Assembly (NCBI GenBank): GCA_002417965.1
Contig: DIDD01000023.1
Location: forward strand, 1-11,854
Direction: 5' to 3'
DNA: 11,854 bases
Source: Veillonellaceae bacterium UBA5809
GTDB lineage: Bacteria > Bacillota > Negativicutes > Veillonellales > Dialisteraceae
Shown: in pieces, positions 1 to 6,894 of the stretch
Layout of the letters: every line of letters starts with the position of its first letter
How positions within the stretch are numbered: position 1 is the stretch's first letter
Translations under genes and position numbers: made by a program
The notes under the pieces: generated by a model
The model's input: only the letters and a program-made list of their open reading frames with translations
The model's database searches: none
Told to the model about the DNA's origin: nothing

Positions 1-180
1 CATGGATATTCATTTTTGTATGGACACGGCGGCCCTATGGCTGGGGGCGGCTGCGCATTATCCGTGCCATGCAGCCGTTGCGGTAAAAAAGTATATATAA
101 TAATGTATCTTTTTGAAATGGAACCAGATGAGGGGAATCCCGGGGAATTATAAAGGCACCGGGCGGATTTCCCTGCTTTC
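1..180. other. Left-edge region, no assignable gene
   Basis: No complete gene lies here. Three + strand frames enter from the left edge and stop at 86, 100 and 153. The frame stopping at 100 is alanine-rich and reads like a natural protein C-terminus; it includes the stretch FCMDTAALWLGAAAHY, which faintly recalls the CTDNAAMIGAAGY end of TsaD but with an insertion and changes at near-invariant positions, so I do not assign it. A terminator-like hairpin follows at 181-203, which fits a + strand gene ending just upstream. Nothing convincing is seen on the minus strand. Confidence 0.3.
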
Positions 181-203
181 AGACAGCACCGGCTGTTTTT
201 TAT
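181..203 (+). terminator. Probable intrinsic terminator upstream of tagO
   Basis: A short stem (ACAGC pairing with GCTGT, extendable by a G-T and an A-T pair) closes a four-base ACCG loop at 188-191. It runs into six T residues at 196-201. The stem is short, so strength is uncertain. It would end a transcript coming from the left edge and separate it from the tagO promoter region. Confidence 0.45.
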
Positions 204-215
204 TGAAAAGTATCG

Positions 216-224
216 TGTTATAAT
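216..224 (+). promoter_or_regulatory. Extended -10 promoter (upstream of tagO)
   Basis: TGTTATAAT is a perfect -10 hexamer (TATAAT, 219-224) with an upstream TGn extension. No good -35 hexamer lies at 16-18 bp spacing; TTGAAA at 203-208 is only 10 bp away. An extended -10 promoter can work without a -35. Predicted transcription would start near 231, about 65 nt before the tagO start. Confidence 0.4.
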
Positions 225-239
225 GGTAACCGCAGAGTC

Positions 240-257
240 TGATGTGTTACAATGACA
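240..257 (+). promoter_or_regulatory. 18-bp promoter-like element, copy 1
   Basis: TGATGTGTTACAATGACA holds an extended -10 (TGT plus TACAAT at 248-253). A start near 260 would place the tagO Shine-Dalgarno site (283-290) about 25 nt downstream. The same 18 bases with one difference recur before the atp operon at 2521-2538. The core is also an imperfect inverted repeat, TGTTA-CAA-TGACA, so it could be an operator overlapping the promoter. No -35 hexamer is evident. Confidence 0.45.
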
Positions 258-295
258 ACATGGGATAGTCTGTTTATTCATTGGGAGGTGTTACG

Positions 296-1339
296 TTGTT
301 CGCTTACGCGTTCACGTTTCTGACGGCTCTGGTGGTTACTTTTGCACTGACGCCGCTGGTGAAACGGTTTGCCATACAAATCGGCGCCGTAGATAAGCCA
401 AATGCCAGGAAGGTTCATCATGGGATGATTCCGCGGCTGGGAGGGCTGGCCATCTATATAGGATTTATTACAGCTTTGGCACTGACAGTGGGATTCCCCC
501 ATGATATTCTGGGACTTGTCTGCGGGGCAACGGTGCTGGTGGCCGTGGGAATCGCCGATGACGTATGGTCCCTGCCGGCGAAGGTCAAACTTCTTGGGCA
601 GATTGCGGCAGCTGCCGTTTTTGTCATTGGTTTTGATATTAGAATTGACTGGCTTGAAATACCTTTTGCGGGGTATATTTTTTTGTCTTCCGTGATTTCG
701 GTTCCTCTTACGATTTTCTGGATTGTAGGATTTGTCAATACGATGAATCTGATTGACGGTCTCGACGGTCTGGCGGCCGGAATTTCAGCCATTGCGTCTG
801 TGGCTATTTTTTTGGTTGCCTTTCAAATGGGGCAGTGGACTTGTGCAGCGGCGATGGTGGCTATGGCAGGGGCTGCACTGGCTTTTCTGCAGTATAATTT
901 TAATCCTGCTAAGATTTTCATGGGAGATACGGGTTCCATGCTGTTAGGGTATATTATTGCTTCCGTATCTATTATGGGAGTTATGAAATCGGCAGCCACA
1001 GTGGTTCTTATTGTTCCTCTGGTTGCATTGGGGGTTCCCATTATGGATACGGCGCTGGCCATTGTGAGGCGCAGGCTGAGCGGTGTTCCCGTATTCGCTC
1101 CCGATAAATGCCATCTTCATCACCGTCTGCTGGCTCTGGGGCTGACGCAGAAGCAGGTTGTCCTGATTATGTATGCGATCACGGCTTTCTTTTCCTGTGT
1201 GGCGCTGCTGGTCATCCGGATGAATATTGTGCTGGGAATTGTCATTTTGGCCGCCGTTTTTGCAGCTTTTCTCCTGTGGGCCAAGAAACTGGGGGTCATG
1301 ACGGAATCTATGACGCCAATTTCAAAAAAGAACAGATAA
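296..1339 (+). CDS. tagO: Undecaprenyl-phosphate GlcNAc-1-phosphate transferase (TagO/WecA type)
   Basis: A polytopic membrane enzyme of the MraY/WecA family (glycosyltransferase family 4). It transfers GlcNAc-1-phosphate from UDP-GlcNAc to the polyprenyl-phosphate carrier on the inner face of the cytoplasmic membrane, the first step of teichoic-acid, O-antigen or similar polysaccharide synthesis. Family motifs are present in order (347-aa numbering): DD at 88-89, NTMNLIDGLDGL at 148-159, MGDTGS at 209-214, and HLHHRL at 273-278 in the cytoplasmic histidine loop. About ten hydrophobic segments span the rest. I chose the TTG at 296 because GGGAGGTG (283-290) sits 5 nt before it; the upstream in-frame TTG at 281 would put that site inside the gene. 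It lies 34 bp before mnaA. Whether the product is a teichoic-acid or O-antigen-like polymer cannot be told from here. Confidence 0.93.
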   Translation: MFAYAFTFLTALVVTFALTPLVKRFAIQIGAVDKPNARKVHHGMIPRLGGLAIYIGFITALALTVGFPHDILGLVCGATVLVAVGIADDVWSLPAKVKLLGQIAAAAVFVIGFDIRIDWLEIPFAGYIFLSSVISVPLTIFWIVGFVNTMNLIDGLDGLAAGISAIASVAIFLVAFQMGQWTCAAAMVAMAGAALAFLQYNFNPAKIFMGDTGSMLLGYIIASVSIMGVMKSAATVVLIVPLVALGVPIMDTALAIVRRRLSGVPVFAPDKCHLHHRLLALGLTQKQVVLIMYAITAFFSCVALLVIRMNIVLGIVILAAVFAAFLLWAKKLGVMTESMTPISKKNR

Positions 1340-1373
1340 ACTTGTCATTCTATAATCAGAAAGGGTATTTCTT

Positions 1374-2516
1374 ATGAAAATTATGACGGTTTTCGGCACG
1401 CGGCCGGAAGCAATCAAAATGGCACCGGTCATTCAGGAACTGCTGGGCCGTCCGGAAATAGAAACAAAAGTCTGTATTACGGCCCAGCATCGAGAAATGC
1501 TGGACCAGGTCGTGGATCTGTTCGGCATACCTGTAGATTATGACTTGAATATTATGGAAAAAGGACAGACTCTTTATGATATTACGGAACGGATTCTGAC
1601 AGGCCTCCGTGAGGTACTGGAAAGGGAGAAGCCTGACTGTGTTTTGGTGCATGGAGATACGACAACTACGTTTACGGCTGCTCTTTCATCTTTTTATCAG
1701 CAGATTGACGTAGGACACGTGGAAGCCGGGCTCCGTACAGGAAATCTGTATTCCCCGTTCCCCGAGGAGGCAAACCGGACTCTCACGGGAGTGCTGGCCA
1801 AATGGCATTTTGCGCCTACGGAAACAGCCCGCCACAATCTTCTCAAGGAAAACCGAAGAGATGACCATATTTTTGTGGTGGGGAACACGGTGATTGATGC
1901 GCTTCTGGCCACGGTTAAAAAGGATTATATTTTCGCCGATCCGGCGATTGAATCTATTGAGAAGCATAAGCGCGTTATTCTCGTTACCACGCACCGCAGG
2001 GAAAACCTGGGAGAACCCATGCGCCATGTATACCGGGCTCTTCGCAGGCTGGTCGAAAATGTGCCGGATACGGAAGTCGTTTTTCCTGTACACCGCAATC
2101 CTCTGGTACGCCGGGTCGTTAATGAGGAACTCGAAAACCGTCCGGGCATTCATCTGGTGGATCCCATGGAATATGAGCCATTTACTAATTTGATGGCCCG
2201 GTCGGCCATTGTTCTCACTGACTCGGGCGGAATTCAGGAAGAGGCGCCCAGTCTGGGCAAGCCAGTACTGGTATTGAGGGATACGACAGAAAGGCCGGAG
2301 GCTGTTGCTGCCGGCACGGTCAGACTTGTCGGAACAGACGAGAAAAGGGTATATGAGAATGCCTTCCGCCTTCTCACAGATGAGACGGCCTATAAGGCCA
2401 TGGCAGAAGCGGTCAATCCCTACGGAGACGGACAGGCTGCGGGACGCATTGTTGATGCTTTGCTGTGGTGTTATGGAAAAAAACAGGAAAAACCTTCTGT
2501 TTTTATAGCCAAGTAA
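1374..2516 (+). CDS. wecB: UDP-N-acetylglucosamine 2-epimerase, non-hydrolysing
   Basis: A cytoplasmic enzyme that interconverts UDP-GlcNAc and UDP-ManNAc (also called MnaA), supplying ManNAc for envelope polysaccharides. The 380-aa length is typical. It opens with the family signature FGTRPEAIKMAP (7-18). Residues matching the known catalytic set are all present: D95 (HGDTTTT), E117 (GHVEAGLRTG), E131 (FPEEANR) and H207 (THRREN). The UDP-binding DSGGIQEEAPSLGKP stretch is at 283-297. The HREMLDQV segment (39-46), part of the allosteric UDP-GlcNAc site in Bacillus homologues, is also there. AAAGGG at 1360-1365 lies 8 nt before the ATG. It probably shares a transcript with tagO; both use UDP-GlcNAc and act in the same pathway. 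No terminator is seen between it and the atp promoter region. Confidence 0.95.
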   Translation: MKIMTVFGTRPEAIKMAPVIQELLGRPEIETKVCITAQHREMLDQVVDLFGIPVDYDLNIMEKGQTLYDITERILTGLREVLEREKPDCVLVHGDTTTTFTAALSSFYQQIDVGHVEAGLRTGNLYSPFPEEANRTLTGVLAKWHFAPTETARHNLLKENRRDDHIFVVGNTVIDALLATVKKDYIFADPAIESIEKHKRVILVTTHRRENLGEPMRHVYRALRRLVENVPDTEVVFPVHRNPLVRRVVNEELENRPGIHLVDPMEYEPFTNLMARSAIVLTDSGGIQEEAPSLGKPVLVLRDTTERPEAVAAGTVRLVGTDEKRVYENAFRLLTDETAYKAMAEAVNPYGDGQAAGRIVDALLWCYGKKQEKPSVFIAK

Positions 2517-2520
2517 AATA

Positions 2521-2538
2521 TGATATGTTACAATGACA
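2521..2538 (+). promoter_or_regulatory. 18-bp promoter-like element, copy 2 (atp operon)
   Basis: TGATATGTTACAATGACA matches the element before tagO (240-257) at 17 of 18 positions. It starts 4 bases after the mnaA stop codon. It contains an extended -10 (TGT plus TACAAT at 2529-2534) with no clear -35. A start near 2541 gives a leader of about 113 nt before atpZ. The leader holds a small 6-bp hairpin (TATTGA 2583-2588 with TCAATA 2596-2601). This is the best candidate for the atp operon promoter, though read-through from mnaA is also possible. Confidence 0.45.
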
Positions 2539-2653
2539 GATATATAAATAAACGGACACAATTATAAGGGCATTTTCTGCATTATTGATCTATCTTCAAT
2601 AGGTATTTCAGGCCGCCAGTCTGAATGTGCTGCGCAGCCGGCAAGGTGGAGTC

Positions 2654-2863
2654 ATGAAAAAATCTGAATTTAATCCATGGCGCTGCATAGCGGCGGCATC
2701 CGGTGCAGGAATTACTCTTTTAGTCTGTATCGGGGTCGGCGTCTTTTTGGGTGTCCTTTGTGACCGTTATTTTGGAACTGAACCTTTTGGATTGATTTTT
2801 TTGTCGCTGCTGGGGGGCGCGGCCGGCATGTGGTCGATAGCCCGTCAAATGATGGGGAAGTAG
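2654..2863 (+). CDS. atpZ: AtpZ/AtpI-family small membrane protein of the ATP synthase operon
   Basis: A 69-residue protein with two hydrophobic helices (about 11-35 and 45-64). The link between them, DRYFGTEPFG (37-46), matches the D..lgt.P pattern of the AtpZ family (ATPase gene 1), followed by a glycine-rich second helix (LLGGAAG). Family members sit at the head of atp operons; proposed roles are aiding c-ring/ATP synthase assembly and Mg2+ or Ca2+ uptake with AtpI. I chose the ATG at 2654 because AAGGTGG (2643-2649) precedes it by 4 nt; a GTG at 2627 is in frame but has no ribosome site. Its stop is one base before the atpI start, which implies translational coupling. Confidence 0.8.
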   Translation: MKKSEFNPWRCIAAASGAGITLLVCIGVGVFLGVLCDRYFGTEPFGLIFLSLLGGAAGMWSIARQMMGK

Positions 2864-2864
2864 T

Positions 2865-3248
2865 ATGAATTCTGATCCCATGGAATTTGACAATTATACG
2901 AAAAGGATGTATTTGATCTCCCTTCTGTGGACAGCGGCCGGAACGGCTGTGCTTTTTCCCTGGGGGATTTCCCTGTGGGGAGCATGGCTGCTGGGAACTC
3001 TTTTTAACGTACTGTTCTTTTTTCTTCTTAACCGTTTGTATACTTTGTGGCAGAGAAACCACTGCAATGCACTGTGGACTGCACAGCACATTGCTCTTCT
3101 TGGATTTCTCCGCCTTCCTATAGAAGCTGCTTTCTGTTTCTTTATTGTGTGGGCAACTTCGTTTTCCGTGTTTTTCTTTTTAGCCGGCTTACTTTCACTG
3201 CGGGCATCCATTTATGCGGATGCAATCCGCCGTGTTATTAAGAAATAA
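2865..3248 (+). CDS. atpI: ATP synthase subunit I (AtpI)
   Basis: A 127-aa hydrophobic protein with four predicted membrane helices, a size and place typical of ATP synthase protein I. In studied bacteria AtpI helps assemble the c ring, alone or with AtpZ, and is not part of the finished enzyme. The N-terminus is short and polar (MNSDPMEFDNYTKR) and the C-terminus basic (RRVIKK). The ribosome site GGGGAAG overlaps the end of atpZ. The next gene, atpB, starts 42 bp on. Sequence conservation in this family is low, so the call rests on topology, length and position more than on a catalytic motif. Confidence 0.8.
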   Translation: MNSDPMEFDNYTKRMYLISLLWTAAGTAVLFPWGISLWGAWLLGTLFNVLFFFLLNRLYTLWQRNHCNALWTAQHIALLGFLRLPIEAAFCFFIVWATSFSVFFFLAGLLSLRASIYADAIRRVIKK

Positions 3249-3290
3249 ATCTTTTTCTTGACATTCATGTAAGAGAGAGGGGGTGAAGCT

Positions 3291-3968
3291 ATGCAACTGC
3301 ATACAGGTGCACATACGGTGGTCAGTCTGTTCGGCATGCAGGTCAATATGGATACTATTTATATGACATGGCTGGCAGGTGCCATTGTAATTTTTCTTAT
3401 GTTTCTGGCTACACGGCAGAAGGCACTGGTCCCAAGCGGATGGCAGAATGCCGTTGAGATCGTGATGGAAGGTTTATGCAACCAGTTCCGGGATAATCTG
3501 GGACCGCGCTATCGGCAGGCAGCGTATGTTCTTTTGACACTGTTTTTCTTTATTTTTGTCAGTAATCAAATGGGGCTTTTACCCACCAATCATCTGATTG
3601 TTTCGCCCACGAATGATTTAAATACAACATTGGGGCTGGCTATATTCTGCTCCATTATGATTCATGTTCTTTACATTCGGAATCAAGGGATCGGCCGCTG
3701 GGGAAAACATTTCTTTAAGCCATTTGCACCTTTCGTTTTGATTAATCTGATTGAGGAAATTGCAAGGCCGGTCACACTGGCTATGCGTCTTTTCGGCAAC
3801 ATCCTGGCCGGAGAAATCCTGCTGGAAGTCCTTTATGATTTGGCGCCGTATCTTGTACCTATCATCTGGATTGCGTTCAGTTTGTTCATCGGCCTTATTC
3901 AGGCCTACATTTTCACAACTCTGGCATCAGCTTATTTAATGGAAAGCGTTGCTGAAGAAGAGCATTAA
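3291..3968 (+). CDS. atpB: ATP synthase Fo subunit a
   Basis: The stator channel subunit that passes ions to and from the c ring. It is 225 aa with five or six hydrophobic segments, at the short end for the family and with a short N-terminus. The essential arginine is R166 in LAMRLFGNILAGE (163-175), equal to E. coli R210. Q204 in LIQAYIFTTLASAYL corresponds to E. coli Q252. The ARPVTL segment just before R166 and the acidic pair E155-E156 (LIEEIARP) are typical of Firmicute a subunits. A strong ribosome site (AGAGGGGGTGA, 3275-3285) lies 5 nt before the ATG. The acidic tail ends in EEEH. Next comes atpE, 41 bp downstream. Confidence 0.97.
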   Translation: MQLHTGAHTVVSLFGMQVNMDTIYMTWLAGAIVIFLMFLATRQKALVPSGWQNAVEIVMEGLCNQFRDNLGPRYRQAAYVLLTLFFFIFVSNQMGLLPTNHLIVSPTNDLNTTLGLAIFCSIMIHVLYIRNQGIGRWGKHFFKPFAPFVLINLIEEIARPVTLAMRLFGNILAGEILLEVLYDLAPYLVPIIWIAFSLFIGLIQAYIFTTLASAYLMESVAEEEH

Positions 3969-4009
3969 ATCTTAGACCAATTTTTGTTAATTAGGGAGGA
4001 TTATTTATT

Positions 4010-4258
4010 ATGGAAGCGACAATTATTGCTTTTTCAGTTATTTCAGCCGGTATTATTGCTGCGGCAGCTGCTATCGGTGCTGCTTTGGGGGATTCCCGTG
4101 TAGCTGACCGTGCTTTGGATGGTATGACCCGTCAGCCTGAAATGTCAGGAAAACTGTTTACCAACATGCTTATCGGCATCGGCCTTGTTGAATCTATGCC
4201 GATTATTGCCATCGTTATTGCCATTGTTCTTGTATTTGCCAATCCGTTTGTCCGTTGA
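4010..4258 (+). CDS. atpE: ATP synthase Fo subunit c
   Basis: An 82-aa helical hairpin that forms the ion-carrying rotor ring. The polar loop RQPE (41-44) separates the two membrane helices and numbering matches E. coli c without gaps. The ion-binding carboxylate is E61, followed by S62 (LVESMP), as in Na+-type rings. Position 28, which is Q32 in Ilyobacter/Propionigenium and E32 in Fusobacterium, is D28 here (ALGDSRVADRAL). The Thr and Tyr after ES in Na+ rings are replaced by M63 and I66. R30, D33 and R34 add charge to the inner half of helix 1. P64 gives the common ExxP pattern. The ribosome site AGGGAGGA (3993-4000) is near-perfect, fitting the high copy number of c. Coupling ion is unresolved. 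Confidence 0.97.
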   Translation: MEATIIAFSVISAGIIAAAAAIGAALGDSRVADRALDGMTRQPEMSGKLFTNMLIGIGLVESMPIIAIVIAIVLVFANPFVR

Positions 4259-4296
4259 TCGTGACTTTTGATCATTAAAATAAGGAGGAACACAGA

Positions 4297-4791
4297 TTGG
4301 TTGAGTTAAACGGCACATTGCTTATACAGATTCTCAACTTTGTCATCCTCGTTGCGATTCTTGCAAAAGTTGCTTATGGTCCAATGATGAAGGTCCTTGA
4401 CGATCGGAAAGCACGGATCCAAAATGATTTGAACACAGCGGCTTCTGCCCGCAGTGATGCAAAAAAGTTGAAAGAGTCTTATGAAGCGCAGCTGCGTGAT
4501 GCGCAGGTGCGGGCACAGGATATTGTCAATAAAGCGGTGAAGGAAGCCCAGGCCCAGGCCCAGGTCCAGATGGATGAGGTGCGCCATGCCATTGCAAAAG
4601 AAAAAGATGCGGCATCGCGCCAGATTGAACAGGAAAGACAGGACGCCCTGCGTGAATTAAAGGGACAGGTGGCGGAACTCTCCTGTGAAATTGCTTCGAA
4701 AATCATCGGTCAGCATATGACGGCGGCTGCCAATGACCGGCTTGTGGCGGATTCTCTTGCAAAGATGGATATCCGTAAAGCAGGTAAGTGA
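4297..4791 (+). CDS. atpF: ATP synthase Fo subunit b
   Basis: The peripheral stalk subunit that ties F1 to subunit a. It is 164 aa: one N-terminal membrane helix (about 6-27, including QILNFVILVAIL), then a long charged, alanine-rich coiled coil to the C-terminus, where it meets delta. The motif GPMMKVLDDRKARI (28-41) is the usual membrane-exit segment. The start is TTG at 4297, fixed by a strong AAGGAGGAA at 4282-4290 six bases upstream; no ATG is near, so annotation that demands ATG would truncate it. A hexanucleotide tandem repeat at 4546-4569 encodes AQAQAQVQ in the coiled coil. Only one b gene is present. It ends 2 nt before the atpH ATG. Confidence 0.96.
   Translation: MVELNGTLLIQILNFVILVAILAKVAYGPMMKVLDDRKARIQNDLNTAASARSDAKKLKESYEAQLRDAQVRAQDIVNKAVKEAQAQAQVQMDEVRHAIAKEKDAASRQIEQERQDALRELKGQVAELSCEIASKIIGQHMTAAANDRLVADSLAKMDIRKAGK
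4546..4569 (+). repeat. GCCCAG hexanucleotide tandem repeat inside atpF
   Basis: Three exact GCCCAG units (4546-4563) and one GTCCAG unit (4564-4569) in tandem, in frame, encoding Ala-Gln pairs (the last is Val-Gln). The repeat length keeps the reading frame, so unit gain or loss would lengthen or shorten the b-subunit coiled coil by two residues. Confidence 0.8.
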
Positions 4792-4793
4792 TT

Positions 4794-5339
4794 ATGGATA
4801 AAAGTGTTATTTTGTCCAGAAAATACGGGACGGCTATTTACGAAATTGCCAAGGACCGTCATATCCTGGATCCCGTAGAGAAAGAACTTTCCTTCATACG
4901 CGATACAATTGAAGAAAATGCAGAACTGAAAGAATTTATCAATCATCCTTTTCTTACAAAGGATGTCAAGAAAGATACTATACAGAAGTTGTTCGCAGAT
5001 CACGTGCAGCCTATTGTACTGCAGTTCTGCTATGTTGTAATTGACCGGGGGCGGATTGATCTGCTTCCGGAAATGGTTGATGTGTACACGGCCCTGTCCC
5101 GTCATGAGATGGGAATTGAGGAGGCGGATGTGACATCGGCTTATCCCCTGTCTGAAGAACAGGCAGATGACCTGAAGAAAAAACTGCAGGAAATAACAGG
5201 GTATAAAATTATTATGAAGCAGAAGGTAGATCCGGAATTAATCGGAGGTTTTACCGTGATGATCGGTGACCGCATGATTGACGGATCGGTTGCCAGACAG
5301 CTGCGCGAACTGAAGTCTAAAATAATGCAAAGAGATTGA
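4794..5339 (+). CDS. atpH: ATP synthase F1 subunit delta
   Basis: The 181-aa delta (OSCP-like) subunit links the top of the alpha3beta3 head to the b stalk. The N-terminal helical domain begins with SRKYGTAIYEIAKD. The C-terminal signature is VDPELIGGFTVMIGDRMIDGSVARQL, typical of the family. I chose ATG 4794; a GTG at 4788 is in frame but overlaps the atpF stop codon, and AGGTAAG (4782-4788) spaces better to 4794. The near overlap with atpF implies translational coupling. Its stop lies 15 bp before the atpA ATG. Confidence 0.96.
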   Translation: MDKSVILSRKYGTAIYEIAKDRHILDPVEKELSFIRDTIEENAELKEFINHPFLTKDVKKDTIQKLFADHVQPIVLQFCYVVIDRGRIDLLPEMVDVYTALSRHEMGIEEADVTSAYPLSEEQADDLKKKLQEITGYKIIMKQKVDPELIGGFTVMIGDRMIDGSVARQLRELKSKIMQRD

Positions 5340-5354
5340 GGTGACTTACGGAAA

Positions 5355-6890
5355 ATGAAGATCAGTTCAGATGAAATCACTTCTGTGATTAAGAAACAGA
5401 TTGAAAGTTATAAAGTAGACCTCAATGTCGATGAAGTAGGTACGGTTCTTGAAGTCGGTGACGGCATTGCCCATATTTACGGACTGGAAAACTGCATGTC
5501 CGGAGAGCTGCTTGAACTCCCCCATGGAGTTTACGGAATGGCTCTGAATCTGGAAGAAAGCAATGTGGGTGCCGTGCTGCTCGGAAAGTATGAAACGATT
5601 AAAGAGGGCGATACGGTTAAGAGAACGGGTCGTCTGATGCAGGTCCCGGTGGGTGAATCCATCATCGGCCGCGTCGTCAATTCCCTGGGCCAGGCACTGG
5701 ATGGAAAGGGAGAAATTAAAACCGATACATACCGCGACATTGAAATCAAAGCACCGGGCATTGCAGACCGCCAGCCGGTTAATGTTCCGCTGCAGACAGG
5801 TTTGAAGGCTATTGACTCCATGGTTCCTATCGGAAGAGGACAGCGTGAATTGATTATCGGTGACCGCGGCACGGGTAAAACCGCAGTGGCTGTCGATACG
5901 ATCCTGAACCAGAAGGGCCAGAACGTAATTTGTATTTATGTTTCCATCGGACAGAAAAACGCCAATGCCGTACGTGTCTACGATAAGCTCCAGAAAGAAG
6001 GAGCCATGGATTACTCCATTATCGTTCATGCCGGCGCGGCTGAAGGATCTCCTATGCAGTATCTGGCTCCCTATGCAGGTGCTTCTATTGGGGAATACTT
6101 CATGCATCAGGGGAAAGACGTACTGATCATTTTTGATGATCTTTCCAAACATGCGGTGGCTTACCGCGCCATGTCCCTGCTGCTGCGCCGTCCGCCGGGA
6201 CGTGAAGCTTATCCGGGTGACGTTTTTTATCTCCATTCCCGTCTTCTGGAACGGGCAGCACGCCTGTCTCCTGAACTGGGGGGAGGATCCATGACCGCCC
6301 TGCCTATTATTGAAACACTGGCCGGCGATGTGGGAGCTTATATTCCGACGAATGTTATTTCCATTACTGACGGACAGATCTATTTGGAAACGAATCTGTT
6401 CTATTCCGGTATCCGCCCGGCCATCAATGTAGGCCTTTCTGTTTCCAGGGTCGGCGGTTCCGCCCAGATCAAAGCCATGAAACAGGTCGCCGGAACACTG
6501 CGCCTGGAATTGGCGCAGTACCGTGAACTGGCTGCTTTTGCCCAGTTCGGATCCGATTTGGATGCAGCTACAAAATCCCAGATTGACCGGGGACAGCGCA
6601 CAACTGAAGTGCTGAAACAGCCGCAGTATACGCCTTATCCGGTAGAAGACCAGGTTGAGGCTATCTTTGTGGCAGTTAAAGGGTTTTTGGATGATATTGC
6701 CGTCAATGATGTCGTTGAGTTTGAACATCAGCTGATTTCATTCCTGCACAGCACGCATCCGGAAATCGGGCAGTCTATCCGTGAAACCAAGAAAATCACT
6801 GATGAAAATGATGCCGCTCTCCGTGCAGCCATTGAAGAATTCAAAACACGTTACAAGGCGGCCAAGAATCCTGAAACGGTAGCGGGGTGA
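5355..6890 (+). CDS. atpA: ATP synthase F1 subunit alpha
   Basis: A 511-aa regulatory nucleotide-binding subunit that alternates with beta in the F1 head. The Walker A segment is GDRGTGKT at 169-176; most alpha subunits read GDRQTGKT, so the residue equal to E. coli Q172 is Gly here. The Walker B strand is VLIIFDD (256-262). The arginine that reaches into the catalytic beta site is R365 in SVSRVGGSAQ (362-371). The N-terminal beta-barrel is present and the C-terminal helical domain ends normally. GAGGTGA (5338-5344) overlaps the atpH stop and precedes the ATG by 10 nt. Next comes atpG, 4 bp downstream. Confidence 0.98.
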   Translation: MKISSDEITSVIKKQIESYKVDLNVDEVGTVLEVGDGIAHIYGLENCMSGELLELPHGVYGMALNLEESNVGAVLLGKYETIKEGDTVKRTGRLMQVPVGESIIGRVVNSLGQALDGKGEIKTDTYRDIEIKAPGIADRQPVNVPLQTGLKAIDSMVPIGRGQRELIIGDRGTGKTAVAVDTILNQKGQNVICIYVSIGQKNANAVRVYDKLQKEGAMDYSIIVHAGAAEGSPMQYLAPYAGASIGEYFMHQGKDVLIIFDDLSKHAVAYRAMSLLLRRPPGREAYPGDVFYLHSRLLERAARLSPELGGGSMTALPIIETLAGDVGAYIPTNVISITDGQIYLETNLFYSGIRPAINVGLSVSRVGGSAQIKAMKQVAGTLRLELAQYRELAAFAQFGSDLDAATKSQIDRGQRTTEVLKQPQYTPYPVEDQVEAIFVAVKGFLDDIAVNDVVEFEHQLISFLHSTHPEIGQSIRETKKITDENDAALRAAIEEFKTRYKAAKNPETVAG

Positions 6891-6894
6891 TCCG

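Noticed and set aside
2..100. C-terminal fragment of TsaD at the left edge
   Set aside because: The resemblance is limited to about 15 residues, needs an insertion and changes near-invariant positions; recorded only as an unassigned open frame.
1686..2561. Long minus-strand frame opposite the epimerase gene, and similar long frames opposite atpA
   Set aside because: They lie antisense to clearly conserved genes, show no family features and lack their own ribosome sites; they are shadows of the coding strand.
3258..3286. TTGACA just before atpB as an internal promoter
   Set aside because: The base run 17 bp downstream is GGGTGA, the ribosome site, and no -10-like hexamer lies at 16-18 bp.
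4256..4275. TGATC/GATCA inverted repeat between atpE and atpF as an attenuator
   Set aside because: Only five base pairs around a long loop with no T-run; too weak to call.
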